Positions 6,752 through 14,427 of a stretch of 24,792 bases of DNA are shown here, one piece after another. The stretch comes from Bacillota bacterium (GTDB taxonomy: Bacteria; Bacillota; Clostridia; Lachnospirales; Lachnospiraceae). Every line of letters starts with the position of its first letter. Positions within the stretch are counted from its first letter, which is position 1. The notes beneath the pieces are model-generated. The model did no database searches and was not told the origin of the DNA. It saw nothing but the letters and a program-made list of their open reading frames with translations. Made by a program: the position numbers and the translations under genes. The stretch spans positions 1 to 24,792 of the forward strand of contig JAEZXP010000024.1 of assembly GCA_023419655.1 (NCBI GenBank). Direction: 5' to 3'.

Positions 6752-9112
6752 CTATAATATCATCGTCAGCTGAATCCTGTTCTTTGATAAATCCACACTC
6801 AGAACCTTGACCTCTACAATATCTCCTACGCTGACCACATCCAAAGGATGCTTCACAAACCGCTTATTCGACAGCTGTGAGATATGAACCAGCCCATCCT
6901 GATGAACCCCGATATCGACAAATGCTCCAAAATCAATTACATTCCGAACGGTACCCTTTAATATCATTCCTTCCTTCAAGTCAGACATTTCAAGAACATC
7001 GGTTCTTAAGATTGGTTTTGGCATCTCATCTCTGGGGTCCCTTCCGGGCTTTTCTAATTCCTTAATAATATCGTCCAGCGTGATTTCACCAACGCCCAGC
7101 TCTTCGGACAGCTTCTTTCTATCTTTTATCTTTTTGCTTAACATGGAGCTTTCATATGCGGTATCTTTAGAATCAGCCGTTATTTCCTGCTCTTTTGAGG
7201 GTTCTGCTGCGGGAGCAGATGAACCTGACATCGCTGCTGCCAAGGCTTTTGCCAAGGCCGTATCCTGAGACTTAACAACCAGTCCTGACTTCTTCTTAGA
7301 GCTTTGCTTTGAAGGATTTTCTTTCTTAGGCTGCTCCTTTAAGTCCTTTGTCAGGACTGCCTTTGCCTGAATCTGCTTAATATCCTCCATGGTCATACCC
7401 AGCTTCGATAATAATTCTTTAGCGGCCTCATATGATTCCGGGTGGACACCGGTTGCATCCAGAGGATTGTCACCCTGACGGATGCGAAGAAAGCCTGCGC
7501 ACTGTTCAAAGGCTTTTGGACCAAGCTTTGCCACCTTTAACAGCTCCTTTCGGCTATGGAACGTACCGTTTGCCTCCCGGTATGCTACTATATTTTTAGC
7601 AATCGTCTTATTCACTCCCGATACATATTCCAGTAAAGAAACCGATGCGGTATTCAAATCTACACCGACTTTATTAACGCAGTCCTCAACCACTCCGGAC
7701 AAAGCATCACTTAGCTTCTTCTGATTCATATCATGCTGATACTGTCCTACTCCTATGGATTTGGGGTCTATTTTGACCAGCTCCGCCAGCGGGTCCTGTA
7801 ATCTTCTTGCTATGGAGGCCGAACTTCTTTGTCCGACATCAAAGTTCGGAAACTCCTCTGTAGCCAGCTTGCTGGCAGAATAAACAGATGCACCCGCTTC
7901 ATTTACAATCACATAGCTGAGGGGTCTGTTTACTTCTTTTAAAAGCTCTACAATCACCTGCTCAGATTCTCTTGAAGCCGTTCCATTACCAACGGATATC
8001 ATGGTAATGTTATATTTATCAATCATCTTCTTTAATATTCTTTTTGATTCTTCAACCTTATTCTGAGGAGCTGTAGGATATATAACCACGGTATCAAGCA
8101 CCTTTCCGGTACTGTCCACAACCGCCAGCTTGCATCCGGTACGGAATGCCGGGTCCCATCCAAGAACAGTCTGACCGGCAATCGGAGGCTGCATAAGTAA
8201 CTGTACCAGGTTCTTTCCGAATACCTTGATAGCGCCGTCCTCCGCCTTTTCTGTCAGCTCATTTCTTATCTCCCTTTCGATTGCGGGAGCGATAAGCCTT
8301 TTATAGCTGTCTTCCAGTAAAGTCCTGATGATGTCATTGGTGTGGGGATTATCCCGGGTGATGATTTTCTTCTCCAGGTACCGAAGAATTCTTTCCTCCG
8401 GCGCCGCTATTTTAACCGTAAGAACCTTCTCATTTTCACCGCGGTTAATTGCCAGCACCCTGTGACCCGCCAGCTTTTCTATGCTTTCTTCAAAATTATA
8501 ATACATCTCATATACAGACGCCGCCTTTTCATCCTTGGCTACAGAGATTAATTTGCCTTCCTTCATAGTAGCCTCACGGATATAGCTTCTGAATTCGGCT
8601 TCGTCCGATACCTCTTCCGCAAGGATATCCATGGCTCCCGCAATCGCCTCCTCGATGGTATTTACCTCTTTCTCCTCCAAGAGATAGGCTTTTGCATGTT
8701 CACTGACCGGTGCATCCGTTTCCTGAGCCTTAATAATTTCAGCCAGACCATCAAGTCCCTTTTCCTTGGCAATCGTAGCTCTTGTCCTTCGTTTCGGTCT
8801 GTACGGACGGTATAAATCCTCCACAACTACCAGCGTGGCAGCCTCCTGAATCTGTTTCTTTAACTCCTCGGTCAGCTTTCCCTGTTCCTCAATACTACTT
8901 AAAACCTGGGCCTTTTTGTCCTCCAGATTCCTTAAATATTGCAGCCTTTCATGGAGATTTCTTAACTGCTCATCATCCAAGGAGCCGGTAACTTCCTTTC
9001 GATATCTGGCTATAAAAGGTATCGTGTTTCCCTCATCAATCAGCTTAACGGTTGCTTCTACCTGTTCCAGGCGTATATTCAGTTCTTCTTTCAGTTGTTT
9101 TAAAATATCCAT
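6752..9112 (-). CDS. tex: Tex-family RNA-binding transcription factor with extended linker
   Basis: Tex is a conserved cytoplasmic nucleic-acid-binding protein related to eukaryotic Spt6 and implicated in transcription and RNA turnover. The 786 residues show the helical N-terminal region (1-310), a YqgF/RNase H-like domain (about 314-440, starting VLGWDPAFRTGCKLAVVD and including SVGNGTASRESE), the helix-hairpin-helix region (about 485-545), and a C-terminal S1 domain (about 711-785, GTVRNVIDFGAFVDIG, DGLVHISQLS). Typical length is 710-780. The extra residues are a low-complexity Lys/Ser/Ala/Glu stretch at about 590-660 between the HhH region and S1, and the protein ends directly after S1. 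The ATG at 9112 follows AAGGAG; another ATG five bases upstream is out of frame. Confidence 0.96.
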   Translation of the reverse strand: MDILKQLKEELNIRLEQVEATVKLIDEGNTIPFIARYRKEVTGSLDDEQLRNLHERLQYLRNLEDKKAQVLSSIEEQGKLTEELKKQIQEAATLVVVEDLYRPYRPKRRTRATIAKEKGLDGLAEIIKAQETDAPVSEHAKAYLLEEKEVNTIEEAIAGAMDILAEEVSDEAEFRSYIREATMKEGKLISVAKDEKAASVYEMYYNFEESIEKLAGHRVLAINRGENEKVLTVKIAAPEERILRYLEKKIITRDNPHTNDIIRTLLEDSYKRLIAPAIEREIRNELTEKAEDGAIKVFGKNLVQLLMQPPIAGQTVLGWDPAFRTGCKLAVVDSTGKVLDTVVIYPTAPQNKVEESKRILKKMIDKYNITMISVGNGTASRESEQVIVELLKEVNRPLSYVIVNEAGASVYSASKLATEEFPNFDVGQRSSASIARRLQDPLAELVKIDPKSIGVGQYQHDMNQKKLSDALSGVVEDCVNKVGVDLNTASVSLLEYVSGVNKTIAKNIVAYREANGTFHSRKELLKVAKLGPKAFEQCAGFLRIRQGDNPLDATGVHPESYEAAKELLSKLGMTMEDIKQIQAKAVLTKDLKEQPKKENPSKQSSKKKSGLVVKSQDTALAKALAAAMSGSSAPAAEPSKEQEITADSKDTAYESSMLSKKIKDRKKLSEELGVGEITLDDIIKELEKPGRDPRDEMPKPILRTDVLEMSDLKEGMILKGTVRNVIDFGAFVDIGVHQDGLVHISQLSNKRFVKHPLDVVSVGDIVEVKVLSVDLSKNRIQLTMIL

Positions 9113-9187
9113 TCCATGCTCCTTAGAATAATCATAAATTTATGCGAATCCGTGCGGTACCTGCGTTCTTTCGCGCACTTTATACTT

Positions 9188-9216
9188 ATAATACCAAAAG
9201 GAGAAACCAAAATCAA
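9188..9216 (-). promoter_or_regulatory. Candidate promoter for tex
   Basis: On the minus strand TTGATT (9211-9216), 17 nt, then TATTAT (9188-9193), placed just after the lysC terminator. The leader begins with a GC-richer, partly self-complementary stretch (GCGAA near 9171-9175 with TTCGC near 9153-9157). This stretch resembles the tsaE leader start in its first 15 positions (13 of 15, from TATAAA at 9184). Confidence 0.55.
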
Positions 9217-9221
9217 TGAAC

Positions 9222-9273
9222 AAAAAGTAATGCCACAGCTATACCAGCTTAAACGCTGTACAGTTGCGGCATT
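9222..9273 (-). terminator. Intrinsic terminator of the thr/lys operon
   Basis: The minus-strand arms 9255-9273 and 9229-9248 form a roughly 19-bp stem with G-U pairs and one bulge (AATGCCGCA against TGTGGCATT). It is followed by ACTTTTTG, with the U-tract opposite 9222-9226. It starts 12 nt after the lysC stop codon. Confidence 0.82.
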
Positions 9274-9284
9274 ATTATCTTCAT

Positions 9285-10499
9285 TTATACCTGTGATAAC
9301 AGGAACTTCTCATGAACTGCATTCATGGCTTTTTCCACGTGGATTTCATCAATTAATACGGTAACTCTTATTTCAGAGGTGGAAATCATCTTGATATTTA
9401 CTCCGACATCATACAGTGCCTCGAACATCTTTGCGGCAACGCCGGCATTGGACATCATGCCTGCTCCCACGATAGAGACCTTTGCCACACCTTTTTCCAC
9501 ATCAATCTTCTGACATTTTAAGCTGCCCTGGCGGTGACGCTCAATCGTAGCGACTGCCTCATCTAAATCATCCTCCGTCACAGTAAAGCTGATATCCTTG
9601 GTTCCATCCCTGCCGATGGATTGTAAAATAATATCAACGTTCACATTATGCCTTGCCAAATGGTTGAATAATTTAAACGCAACCCCCGGCTGGTCCTCCA
9701 ATCCTATTACCGCTATACGGGCTGCATTTTTATCGGCTGCCACACCGCTAACAAGCATTTTCTCCATATTTACTACCTCCTTAACAATCGTACCTTCAGT
9801 TTTATTAAGGCTGGAACGAACCACCAGCTGTACACCATATTTTTTCGCCATTTCAACAGACCTGTTATGAAGCACGCCCGCTCCAAGGGATGCCAGCTCA
9901 AGCATCTCATCATATGTGATTTCATTCAGCTTTCTTGCCGGCTTTACAATCCTGGGGTCTGCTGTATATACTCCGTCAACATCCGTATAAATCTCACACT
10001 TATCTGCATGGAGGGATGCCGCCAATGCCACTGCCGTGGTATCCGAGCCTCCCCTGCCAAGGGTCGTATAATTATCAAATTTATCAACTCCCTGGAAGCC
10101 TGTGACGATAACAACACGTCTGTTTTGCAATTCATTCCTGATTCGCTCTGTATCAATCTTTTTGAGCCTTGCATTACTGTATACGGATGTGGTATGCATT
10201 GCAACCTGATACGCATTCAGCGATACCGCCGGCACACCCAAAGCATCCAGAGCCATTGCCATTAACGAAACGGATACCTGCTCTCCTGTTGTAAGCAGCA
10301 TATCCATCTCCCGTTTCGAAGCGTTGGGATTGATTTCCTTTGCCATCTGTATCAGGATATCGGTCTGCTTTCCCATTGCTGATAATACAACCACAATTTC
10401 ATTGCCCGCTTTATAATCCTCCACAATCCGCCCGGCAACATTATAGATTCTTTCCTTATCGGCGACGGATGTTCCGCCAAATTTTTTTACTATTAGCAT
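9285..10499 (-). CDS. lysC: Aspartate kinase
   Basis: The enzyme phosphorylates aspartate to aspartyl-4-phosphate, the first committed step towards lysine, threonine, methionine and diaminopimelate. The 404-residue protein starts with the signature VKKFGGTSV (about 4-12) and contains LTTGEQVS (about 69-76), FQGVD, TTLGRGGSDTTAVALA and DVDGVYTADPR of the kinase domain. Two ACT domains in the last 140 residues are expected to carry amino-acid feedback control. The length matches the monofunctional Bacillus-type enzyme. The ATG at 10499 follows TTAGGAGGC. It is the last gene of a four-gene set with apgM-like, hom and the ThrR-like regulator. This placement suggests feedback and transcriptional control linked to threonine, but which end product inhibits it cannot be read here. 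Confidence 0.95.
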   Translation of the reverse strand: MLIVKKFGGTSVADKERIYNVAGRIVEDYKAGNEIVVVLSAMGKQTDILIQMAKEINPNASKREMDMLLTTGEQVSVSLMAMALDALGVPAVSLNAYQVAMHTTSVYSNARLKKIDTERIRNELQNRRVVIVTGFQGVDKFDNYTTLGRGGSDTTAVALAASLHADKCEIYTDVDGVYTADPRIVKPARKLNEITYDEMLELASLGAGVLHNRSVEMAKKYGVQLVVRSSLNKTEGTIVKEVVNMEKMLVSGVAADKNAARIAVIGLEDQPGVAFKLFNHLARHNVNVDIILQSIGRDGTKDISFTVTEDDLDEAVATIERHRQGSLKCQKIDVEKGVAKVSIVGAGMMSNAGVAAKMFEALYDVGVNIKMISTSEIRVTVLIDEIHVEKAMNAVHEKFLLSQV

Positions 10500-10534
10500 A
10501 ATTGCCTCCTAACATTAAGTTTTCGTACTTATGC

Positions 10535-11740
10535 TTATTCTCCTTCGTCAAATAACCTGTCAATGATAGTGTATCCGTGGGGAATAACATTGCCGCTTTT
10601 CTTCCCGTCCGCTTCATTATAAAGATAATGATTTTCCTTGTTCACTCTGCTGTCATAAAGCAGATAAGGAACCGGGTCATCGGTGTGGGTTCTAAGATGG
10701 ATAGGGGTGGGATGATCCGGAAGAATCAGCATTCTATAATCCTCACCGGCCTCTTCCATTCCCTCTATAACCGGCTTTATTACCCTCTTATCCAGATATT
10801 CTATCGCTTTTATTTTATTCTCGATGCTTCCCTGATGACCCATCTCATCCGGTGCCTCTACATGAATATAAACAAAATCATAATCATCTTTAAGGAGTAC
10901 CTCTAAGGCTGCCCTTGCTTTCCCTTCATAGTTGGTATGAAGTGTCCCGTTAGCACCGGGCACCTCGATTACCTTCATTCCGGCTCCGACTGCTATGCCT
11001 TTTAATAAATCAACAGCAGATATCATCGCTCCTTTTTTATGGTTCTTCTCCTCAAAGGACGAAAGTGCGGGCTTTGTTCCTGCCCCCCAGAACCATATGG
11101 AATTGGCCTTGTTAAGTCCGTTTTCCTTTCGCTTAACATTCAGCGGATGCTCATCAAGAATATCATAGCTCTTTTCCATCATTTTCCGCAAAGCCTCATC
11201 CTTCGGAAGATACTCCCCTATTATTCTACCCAAAATATCATGGGGCTGTGCAAGGTCTATAACCTTTCCGTTATCCCAAATCGTCAGATGGCGGTAACTG
11301 GTTCCTGTATAGTATTTATAGATTTCGTTCTCCAGCTCATCCTTTACCGTTTTAAGCAGTACACCGGCATCCTCTGTAGAGATTTCGCCGGAGCTGTGGT
11401 CTATCATTGTTTTATTCTCATACGCTTCCTCTTCTGAAAGCGTTACCAGATTACATCGAAGGGCAATATCCGTAGACTTCATATCCACTCCGATACTCAG
11501 TGCCTCTAAAGGAGACCTGCCTGAATAATATATACTGGGGTCGTATCCAAGTACCGAAAGATTTGCCGTATCACTTCCGGGTTTCATTCCTTTTGGTATG
11601 GTATGGACCATGCCAATCTCTGACTTTTTCGCCAGCAGGTCCATGGACGGCGTATCCGCTGCCATCAGCGGGGTTCTATCCCCTAACACCGGGATAGGCT
11701 CATCCGCCATTCCATCCCCCAATACGATAATGTATTTCAT
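10535..11740 (-). CDS. ApgM-family protein; probable stand-in homoserine kinase
   Basis: By sequence this 401-residue protein belongs to the archaeal-type cofactor-independent phosphoglycerate mutase group of the alkaline phosphatase superfamily. Seen are LGDGMADEPI (about 7-16, metal ligand Asp), KPGSDTANLSVLGYDP (about 52-67, with the nucleophile-type Ser), HVEAPDEMGHQG, and the metal-binding LPDHPTP. Two contexts are possible. In glycolysis it would interconvert 3- and 2-phosphoglycerate. Here it sits between hom and lysC with 23- and 35-bp gaps, and no thrB-type GHMP kinase is present. From general knowledge, relatives clustered with threonine genes have been proposed as a non-orthologous homoserine kinase. 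I favour that role by context, without proof from the sequence. The ATG at 11740 has an AGGA site. Confidence 0.75.
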   Translation of the reverse strand: MKYIIVLGDGMADEPIPVLGDRTPLMAADTPSMDLLAKKSEIGMVHTIPKGMKPGSDTANLSVLGYDPSIYYSGRSPLEALSIGVDMKSTDIALRCNLVTLSEEEAYENKTMIDHSSGEISTEDAGVLLKTVKDELENEIYKYYTGTSYRHLTIWDNGKVIDLAQPHDILGRIIGEYLPKDEALRKMMEKSYDILDEHPLNVKRKENGLNKANSIWFWGAGTKPALSSFEEKNHKKGAMISAVDLLKGIAVGAGMKVIEVPGANGTLHTNYEGKARAALEVLLKDDYDFVYIHVEAPDEMGHQGSIENKIKAIEYLDKRVIKPVIEGMEEAGEDYRMLILPDHPTPIHLRTHTDDPVPYLLYDSRVNKENHYLYNEADGKKSGNVIPHGYTIIDRLFDEGE

Positions 11741-11763
11741 CTTTATCCTGTCCCTTCTATTCC

Positions 11764-12978
11764 CTAAAATCTTATTCTGATACTGCCTGCCAGACCAATA
11801 ATCTGCTCCTTCTTATCCTTCATCTCTTTCTCAGTAAGAACCGGGGTGATAAATGCCAGCTCGTCTTCCACGACTTCCGGTACCATCTCAACCTCCCCAA
11901 ATAACGCTTTGATTGCAGATACGGAATTCTGACCCTTTACAACCCGCACAAGGAATCTATGCTTTACCTTATCAATACTAACCAGCTCCAGGTTTTTACT
12001 GCTCCATATAGTCCAGACATTTTTATTAATATGCTTCGCAGCATCTACCACATCCGCTACAACTGCACTGGCTGTCGGCAGTTTACCAGCTCCGCTTCCG
12101 TAAAACATTACATCCCCGATGATATTTCCGCGGACATAGATGCCGTTAAATACGTCATTTACACTATATAATGGATGATTTGCCCGAATCATCATCGGAG
12201 CAACCATGGCATATACGCTTTCATCCTTATCCCGAATGCTGGAGGCGAACAGCTTTATTCTGGCATTAAGCGCCTTAGCATATTTAATATCGATATCGGT
12301 GATGGCTGTAATTCCTTCTGTATAAATATCCTCAAAATCCACCTGCATTCCGTAAGCCAGGGATGAAAGAATTGCAATCTTTCTGCAGGCGTCATGGCCT
12401 TCTACATCCGCCGATGGATTTCTCTCGGCATACCCTAAGTTCTGGGCATCCTTTAATGCCTCATCAAAGCCTATTCCCTCTTCACTCATCTTTGTGAGTA
12501 TATAGTTGGTCGTACCATTTAATATTCCGGTAATCTCAACAATTTCATCGGCAGTCAGGGACTGGTTAAGCGGGCGGATAATCGGTATTCCCCCACCTAC
12601 ACTTGCTTCAAACATGAAGTTTAAATCTTTTTCCTTGGCAATGTCAATAAGCTCCGCTCCATGCTTTGCCACCAGCTCTTTATTCGACGTTACTACGCTC
12701 TTTCCCTTTAACAGCGCACGCTTAACAAATGAATAGGCGGGCTCTGTTCCTCCCATTACCTCAACCACAATCTTTACTTCCGAATCATTTAATATGGTAT
12801 CTATATCATGAACCAGGACATCCATAATCGGGTCACCGGGAAACTCCCTGATATCCAAAACATATTTTATATTAATCTTTTCTCCGGCTCTTTTACTGAT
12901 ACTCTCACCGTTTATTTTTAAGACCTCCACCACACCGGAGCCAATCGTACCATATCCCAGTACCGCTATATTAATCAT
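11764..12978 (-). CDS. hom: Homoserine dehydrogenase
   Basis: The enzyme reduces aspartate semialdehyde to homoserine with NAD(P)H, the branch point to threonine and methionine. The 404 residues begin with the Rossmann motif VLGYGTIGSGV (about 6-16), followed by the catalytic-domain signature GGIPIIRPL (about 129-137), NGTTNYILT (about 154-162) and YAERNPSADVEGHDACRK (about 183-200). A C-terminal ACT domain (about 325-400) is expected to bind threonine. The length is close to the usual 400-430. The ATG at 12978 follows GGAGG. It lies 29 bp after the ThrR-like gene and 23 bp before the ApgM-family gene, consistent with one operon. Confidence 0.96.
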   Translation of the reverse strand: MINIAVLGYGTIGSGVVEVLKINGESISKRAGEKINIKYVLDIREFPGDPIMDVLVHDIDTILNDSEVKIVVEVMGGTEPAYSFVKRALLKGKSVVTSNKELVAKHGAELIDIAKEKDLNFMFEASVGGGIPIIRPLNQSLTADEIVEITGILNGTTNYILTKMSEEGIGFDEALKDAQNLGYAERNPSADVEGHDACRKIAILSSLAYGMQVDFEDIYTEGITAITDIDIKYAKALNARIKLFASSIRDKDESVYAMVAPMMIRANHPLYSVNDVFNGIYVRGNIIGDVMFYGSGAGKLPTASAVVADVVDAAKHINKNVWTIWSSKNLELVSIDKVKHRFLVRVVKGQNSVSAIKALFGEVEMVPEVVEDELAFITPVLTEKEMKDKKEQIIGLAGSIRIRF

Positions 12979-13007
12979 GATAAACCTCCATTCCCACTTC
13001 TATAATT

Positions 13008-13448
13008 TTATTCTCTTGCCAGGGTCTTTACATAGTGAATACCCTCCAGCCCTTCTATCGTATCCAGCATGAAAGAAATGCTGTCTGTCTGGGGAAGTAT
13101 CTCTATGCTTAAGGTCAGCATGGCAATTTTATTGACCGGAATAGTCTGATGGATTGTAAGAATATTCGCCTGTGACTTTGCCACGTAGTTAAGCACCTTG
13201 GAGAGCAAACCGGGGGTATCATCCATCTGAATCATAAATGTTATCGTTCTTCCTCTTGTATGCTCATAGAAAGGGAAAATATCATCACGATACTTATAGA
13301 AAGAGCTTCTGCTTATCTGTACTGCATCCGTCGCCTCCTGCACTGTCATTACCCGTTCCGAATCAAGAAGTCTTTTTGCCTCTACAACCTTTAAAAGAAC
13401 CTCAGGTATCGCTTTTTTCCTTACGATATAATATTGTTCTTCACCCAT
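13008..13448 (-). CDS. thrR: ACT-domain regulator, ThrR/PheB (UPF0735) family
   Basis: The protein of 146 residues (counted from the start chosen here) has an N-terminal helical segment with a helix-turn-helix look (VQEATDAVQISRSSFYKYRD, about 37-56) and a C-terminal ACT domain (about 69-146, starting TITFMIQMDDTPGLLSKVL). This layout is that of the UPF0735 family. As I recall, a Bacillus subtilis member represses hom-thrCB and was renamed ThrR; position directly ahead of hom here fits threonine-responsive control. A longer reading frame begins at 13472, but its ATG has no ribosome binding site. The ATG at 13448 (MGEEQYYIVRKK) follows a perfect AGGAGG at 9 nt and was chosen. A palindrome at the operon promoter may be its operator (inference). 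Confidence 0.82.
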   Translation of the reverse strand: MGEEQYYIVRKKAIPEVLLKVVEAKRLLDSERVMTVQEATDAVQISRSSFYKYRDDIFPFYEHTRGRTITFMIQMDDTPGLLSKVLNYVAKSQANILTIHQTIPVNKIAMLTLSIEILPQTDSISFMLDTIEGLEGIHYVKTLARE

Positions 13449-13507
13449 TAAACCATACCTCCTGAAGATCATTTTACGCTCATATGTATGTATCAGAAAT
13501 ACAACTG

Positions 13508-13522
13508 TCTTTCTAAGAAAGA
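13508..13522. promoter_or_regulatory. 15-bp palindrome at the thr operon transcript start; candidate operator
   Basis: TCTTTCT-A-AGAAAGA is a perfect 7+1+7 palindrome. It begins two bases downstream of the -10 hexamer of the thr operon promoter and spans the predicted transcript start. That is where a repressor dimer would block initiation. The ThrR-like protein encoded by the first gene is the natural candidate ligand (inference). Confidence 0.5.
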
Positions 13523-13523
13523 A

Positions 13524-13552
13524 ATTCTATCATATATCTATGTATAATGCAA
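13524..13552 (-). promoter_or_regulatory. Promoter of the thr/lys operon
   Basis: On the minus strand TTGCAT (13547-13552), 17 nt, then TAGAAT (13524-13529). A second overlapping combination, TTGTAT with TATGAT at 17 nt, lies five bases upstream. It is downstream of the ABC operon terminators and about 70 nt ahead of the first start codon. No T-box or other riboswitch is visible in the short leader. Confidence 0.6.
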
Positions 13553-13576
13553 TACAAAGTTCCCACCGCCCGGCTT

Positions 13577-13598
13577 CAAAAAAGTAACTTTGTTACTT
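13577..13598 (-). terminator. Third terminator-like hairpin after the ABC operon
   Basis: A perfect 7-bp stem AAGTAAC/GTTACTT (13592-13598 with 13582-13588) and a 3-nt loop are followed on the minus strand by a run of U (plus A run 13578-13583). The short AU-rich stem makes it weak alone. The palindrome could instead be a protein-binding site. Confidence 0.4.
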
Positions 13599-13623
13599 AT
13601 GCTTTAATAAGTCGAATAAAATC

Positions 13624-13660
13624 AAAAAAAATTGTATAATAATTAGAAATGTTTATACAA
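13624..13660 (-). terminator. Second terminator-like hairpin after the ABC operon
   Basis: An 8-bp AU-rich stem TTGTATAA/TTATACAA (13653-13660 with 13632-13639) is followed on the minus strand by eight or more T (plus A run 13624-13631). It lies directly after the stronger terminator at 13658-13701 and may act as a back-up. Confidence 0.5.
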
Positions 13661-13701
13661 AAAAAGAACCGATACAGGCTCTTATCGAGTTCCTGCATCG
13701 G
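13658..13701 (-). terminator. Intrinsic terminator of the amino-acid ABC operon
   Basis: A stem of ten base pairs with one mismatch (CCGATGCAGG, 13692-13701, with CCTGTATCGG, 13669-13678) is followed on the minus strand by TTCTTTTTTTG. It begins three bases after the stop codon of the ATPase gene. Confidence 0.9.
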
Positions 13702-13704
13702 CAC

Positions 13705-14427
13705 TTATAAAATCTTTGACAGAAATTCCTTCAATCTTGGATGCTCCGGTTTATCAAAGAATTCATCCGGCGTATTCTGTTCCACAATTTTACCTTCATC
13801 AATAAATAAGACTCTGGTGGCTACCTTTTTGGCAAACCGCATCTCATGGGTTACCACAATCATCGTCATACCCTCCTGTGCCAGAGAGGTCATAAGGTCA
13901 AGTACCTCCCCTACCATCTCCGGGTCAAGGGCGGATGTCGGTTCATCAAACAACATTACATCGGGATTCATCGCCAAAGCCCGGATAATTGCAATACGCT
14001 GCTTTTGTCCTCCTGACAGCTGGTTCGGATAAGAATCCGCTTTCTCTGTCAATCCAATCCGTTTTAAAAGCTCCATTGCCTTGTCTCTTGCCTCGTCCTT
14101 TGTCATTATACCAAGGTTGATTGGGGCTATGGTTATATTCTCTAATACGGTAAGATGGGGAAACAGATTGAACTGCTGGAATACCATTCCCATCTTCTGT
14201 CTTACCTGATTTATATTTGTCTTTTTGTCCGTAATATTCTTCTCTTCAAACCATATCTCTCCCTCAGTCGGCTCTTCCAAGAGATTGAGGCAACGAAGAA
14301 ATGTAGATTTACCAGAGCCTGACGGCCCGATTACAACTACCTTTTCACCTTTTTTAATCACTTCATCAATTCCATTTAGGACGACATGGTCCCCAAAGGA
14401 TTTTTTCAGACTTTTAATTTCTATCAC
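13705..14427 (-). CDS. glnQ: Polar amino-acid ABC transporter, ATP-binding protein
   Basis: This is the cytoplasmic ATPase of a polar amino-acid importer. The 240-residue form carries Walker A GPSGSGKST (about 34-42), Q-loop VFQQFNLFPHLTV, signature LSGGQKQR, Walker B VMLFDEPTSALDPE and the switch histidine in VVTHEM. A longer open frame reaches 14505, but its N-terminus overlaps the permease extensively and resembles no ATPase. The GTG at 14427 follows AAAGGAGG at 10 nt, gives the family's standard length, and overlaps the permease end by 14 bp. The symbol denotes the GlnQ/HisP-type family; the transported amino acid (Gln, Glu, Arg, Cys or other) cannot be read from this. Confidence 0.94.
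   Translation of the reverse strand: MIEIKSLKKSFGDHVVLNGIDEVIKKGEKVVVIGPSGSGKSTFLRCLNLLEEPTEGEIWFEEKNITDKKTNINQVRQKMGMVFQQFNLFPHLTVLENITIAPINLGIMTKDEARDKAMELLKRIGLTEKADSYPNQLSGGQKQRIAIIRALAMNPDVMLFDEPTSALDPEMVGEVLDLMTSLAQEGMTMIVVTHEMRFAKKVATRVLFIDEGKIVEQNTPDEFFDKPEHPRLKEFLSKIL

Noticed and set aside
10577..10906. Plus-strand open frames opposite the apgM-like, tex, secA and lysC genes
   Set aside because: They are shadows of strongly conserved minus-strand genes, lack ribosome binding sites and show no family motifs.
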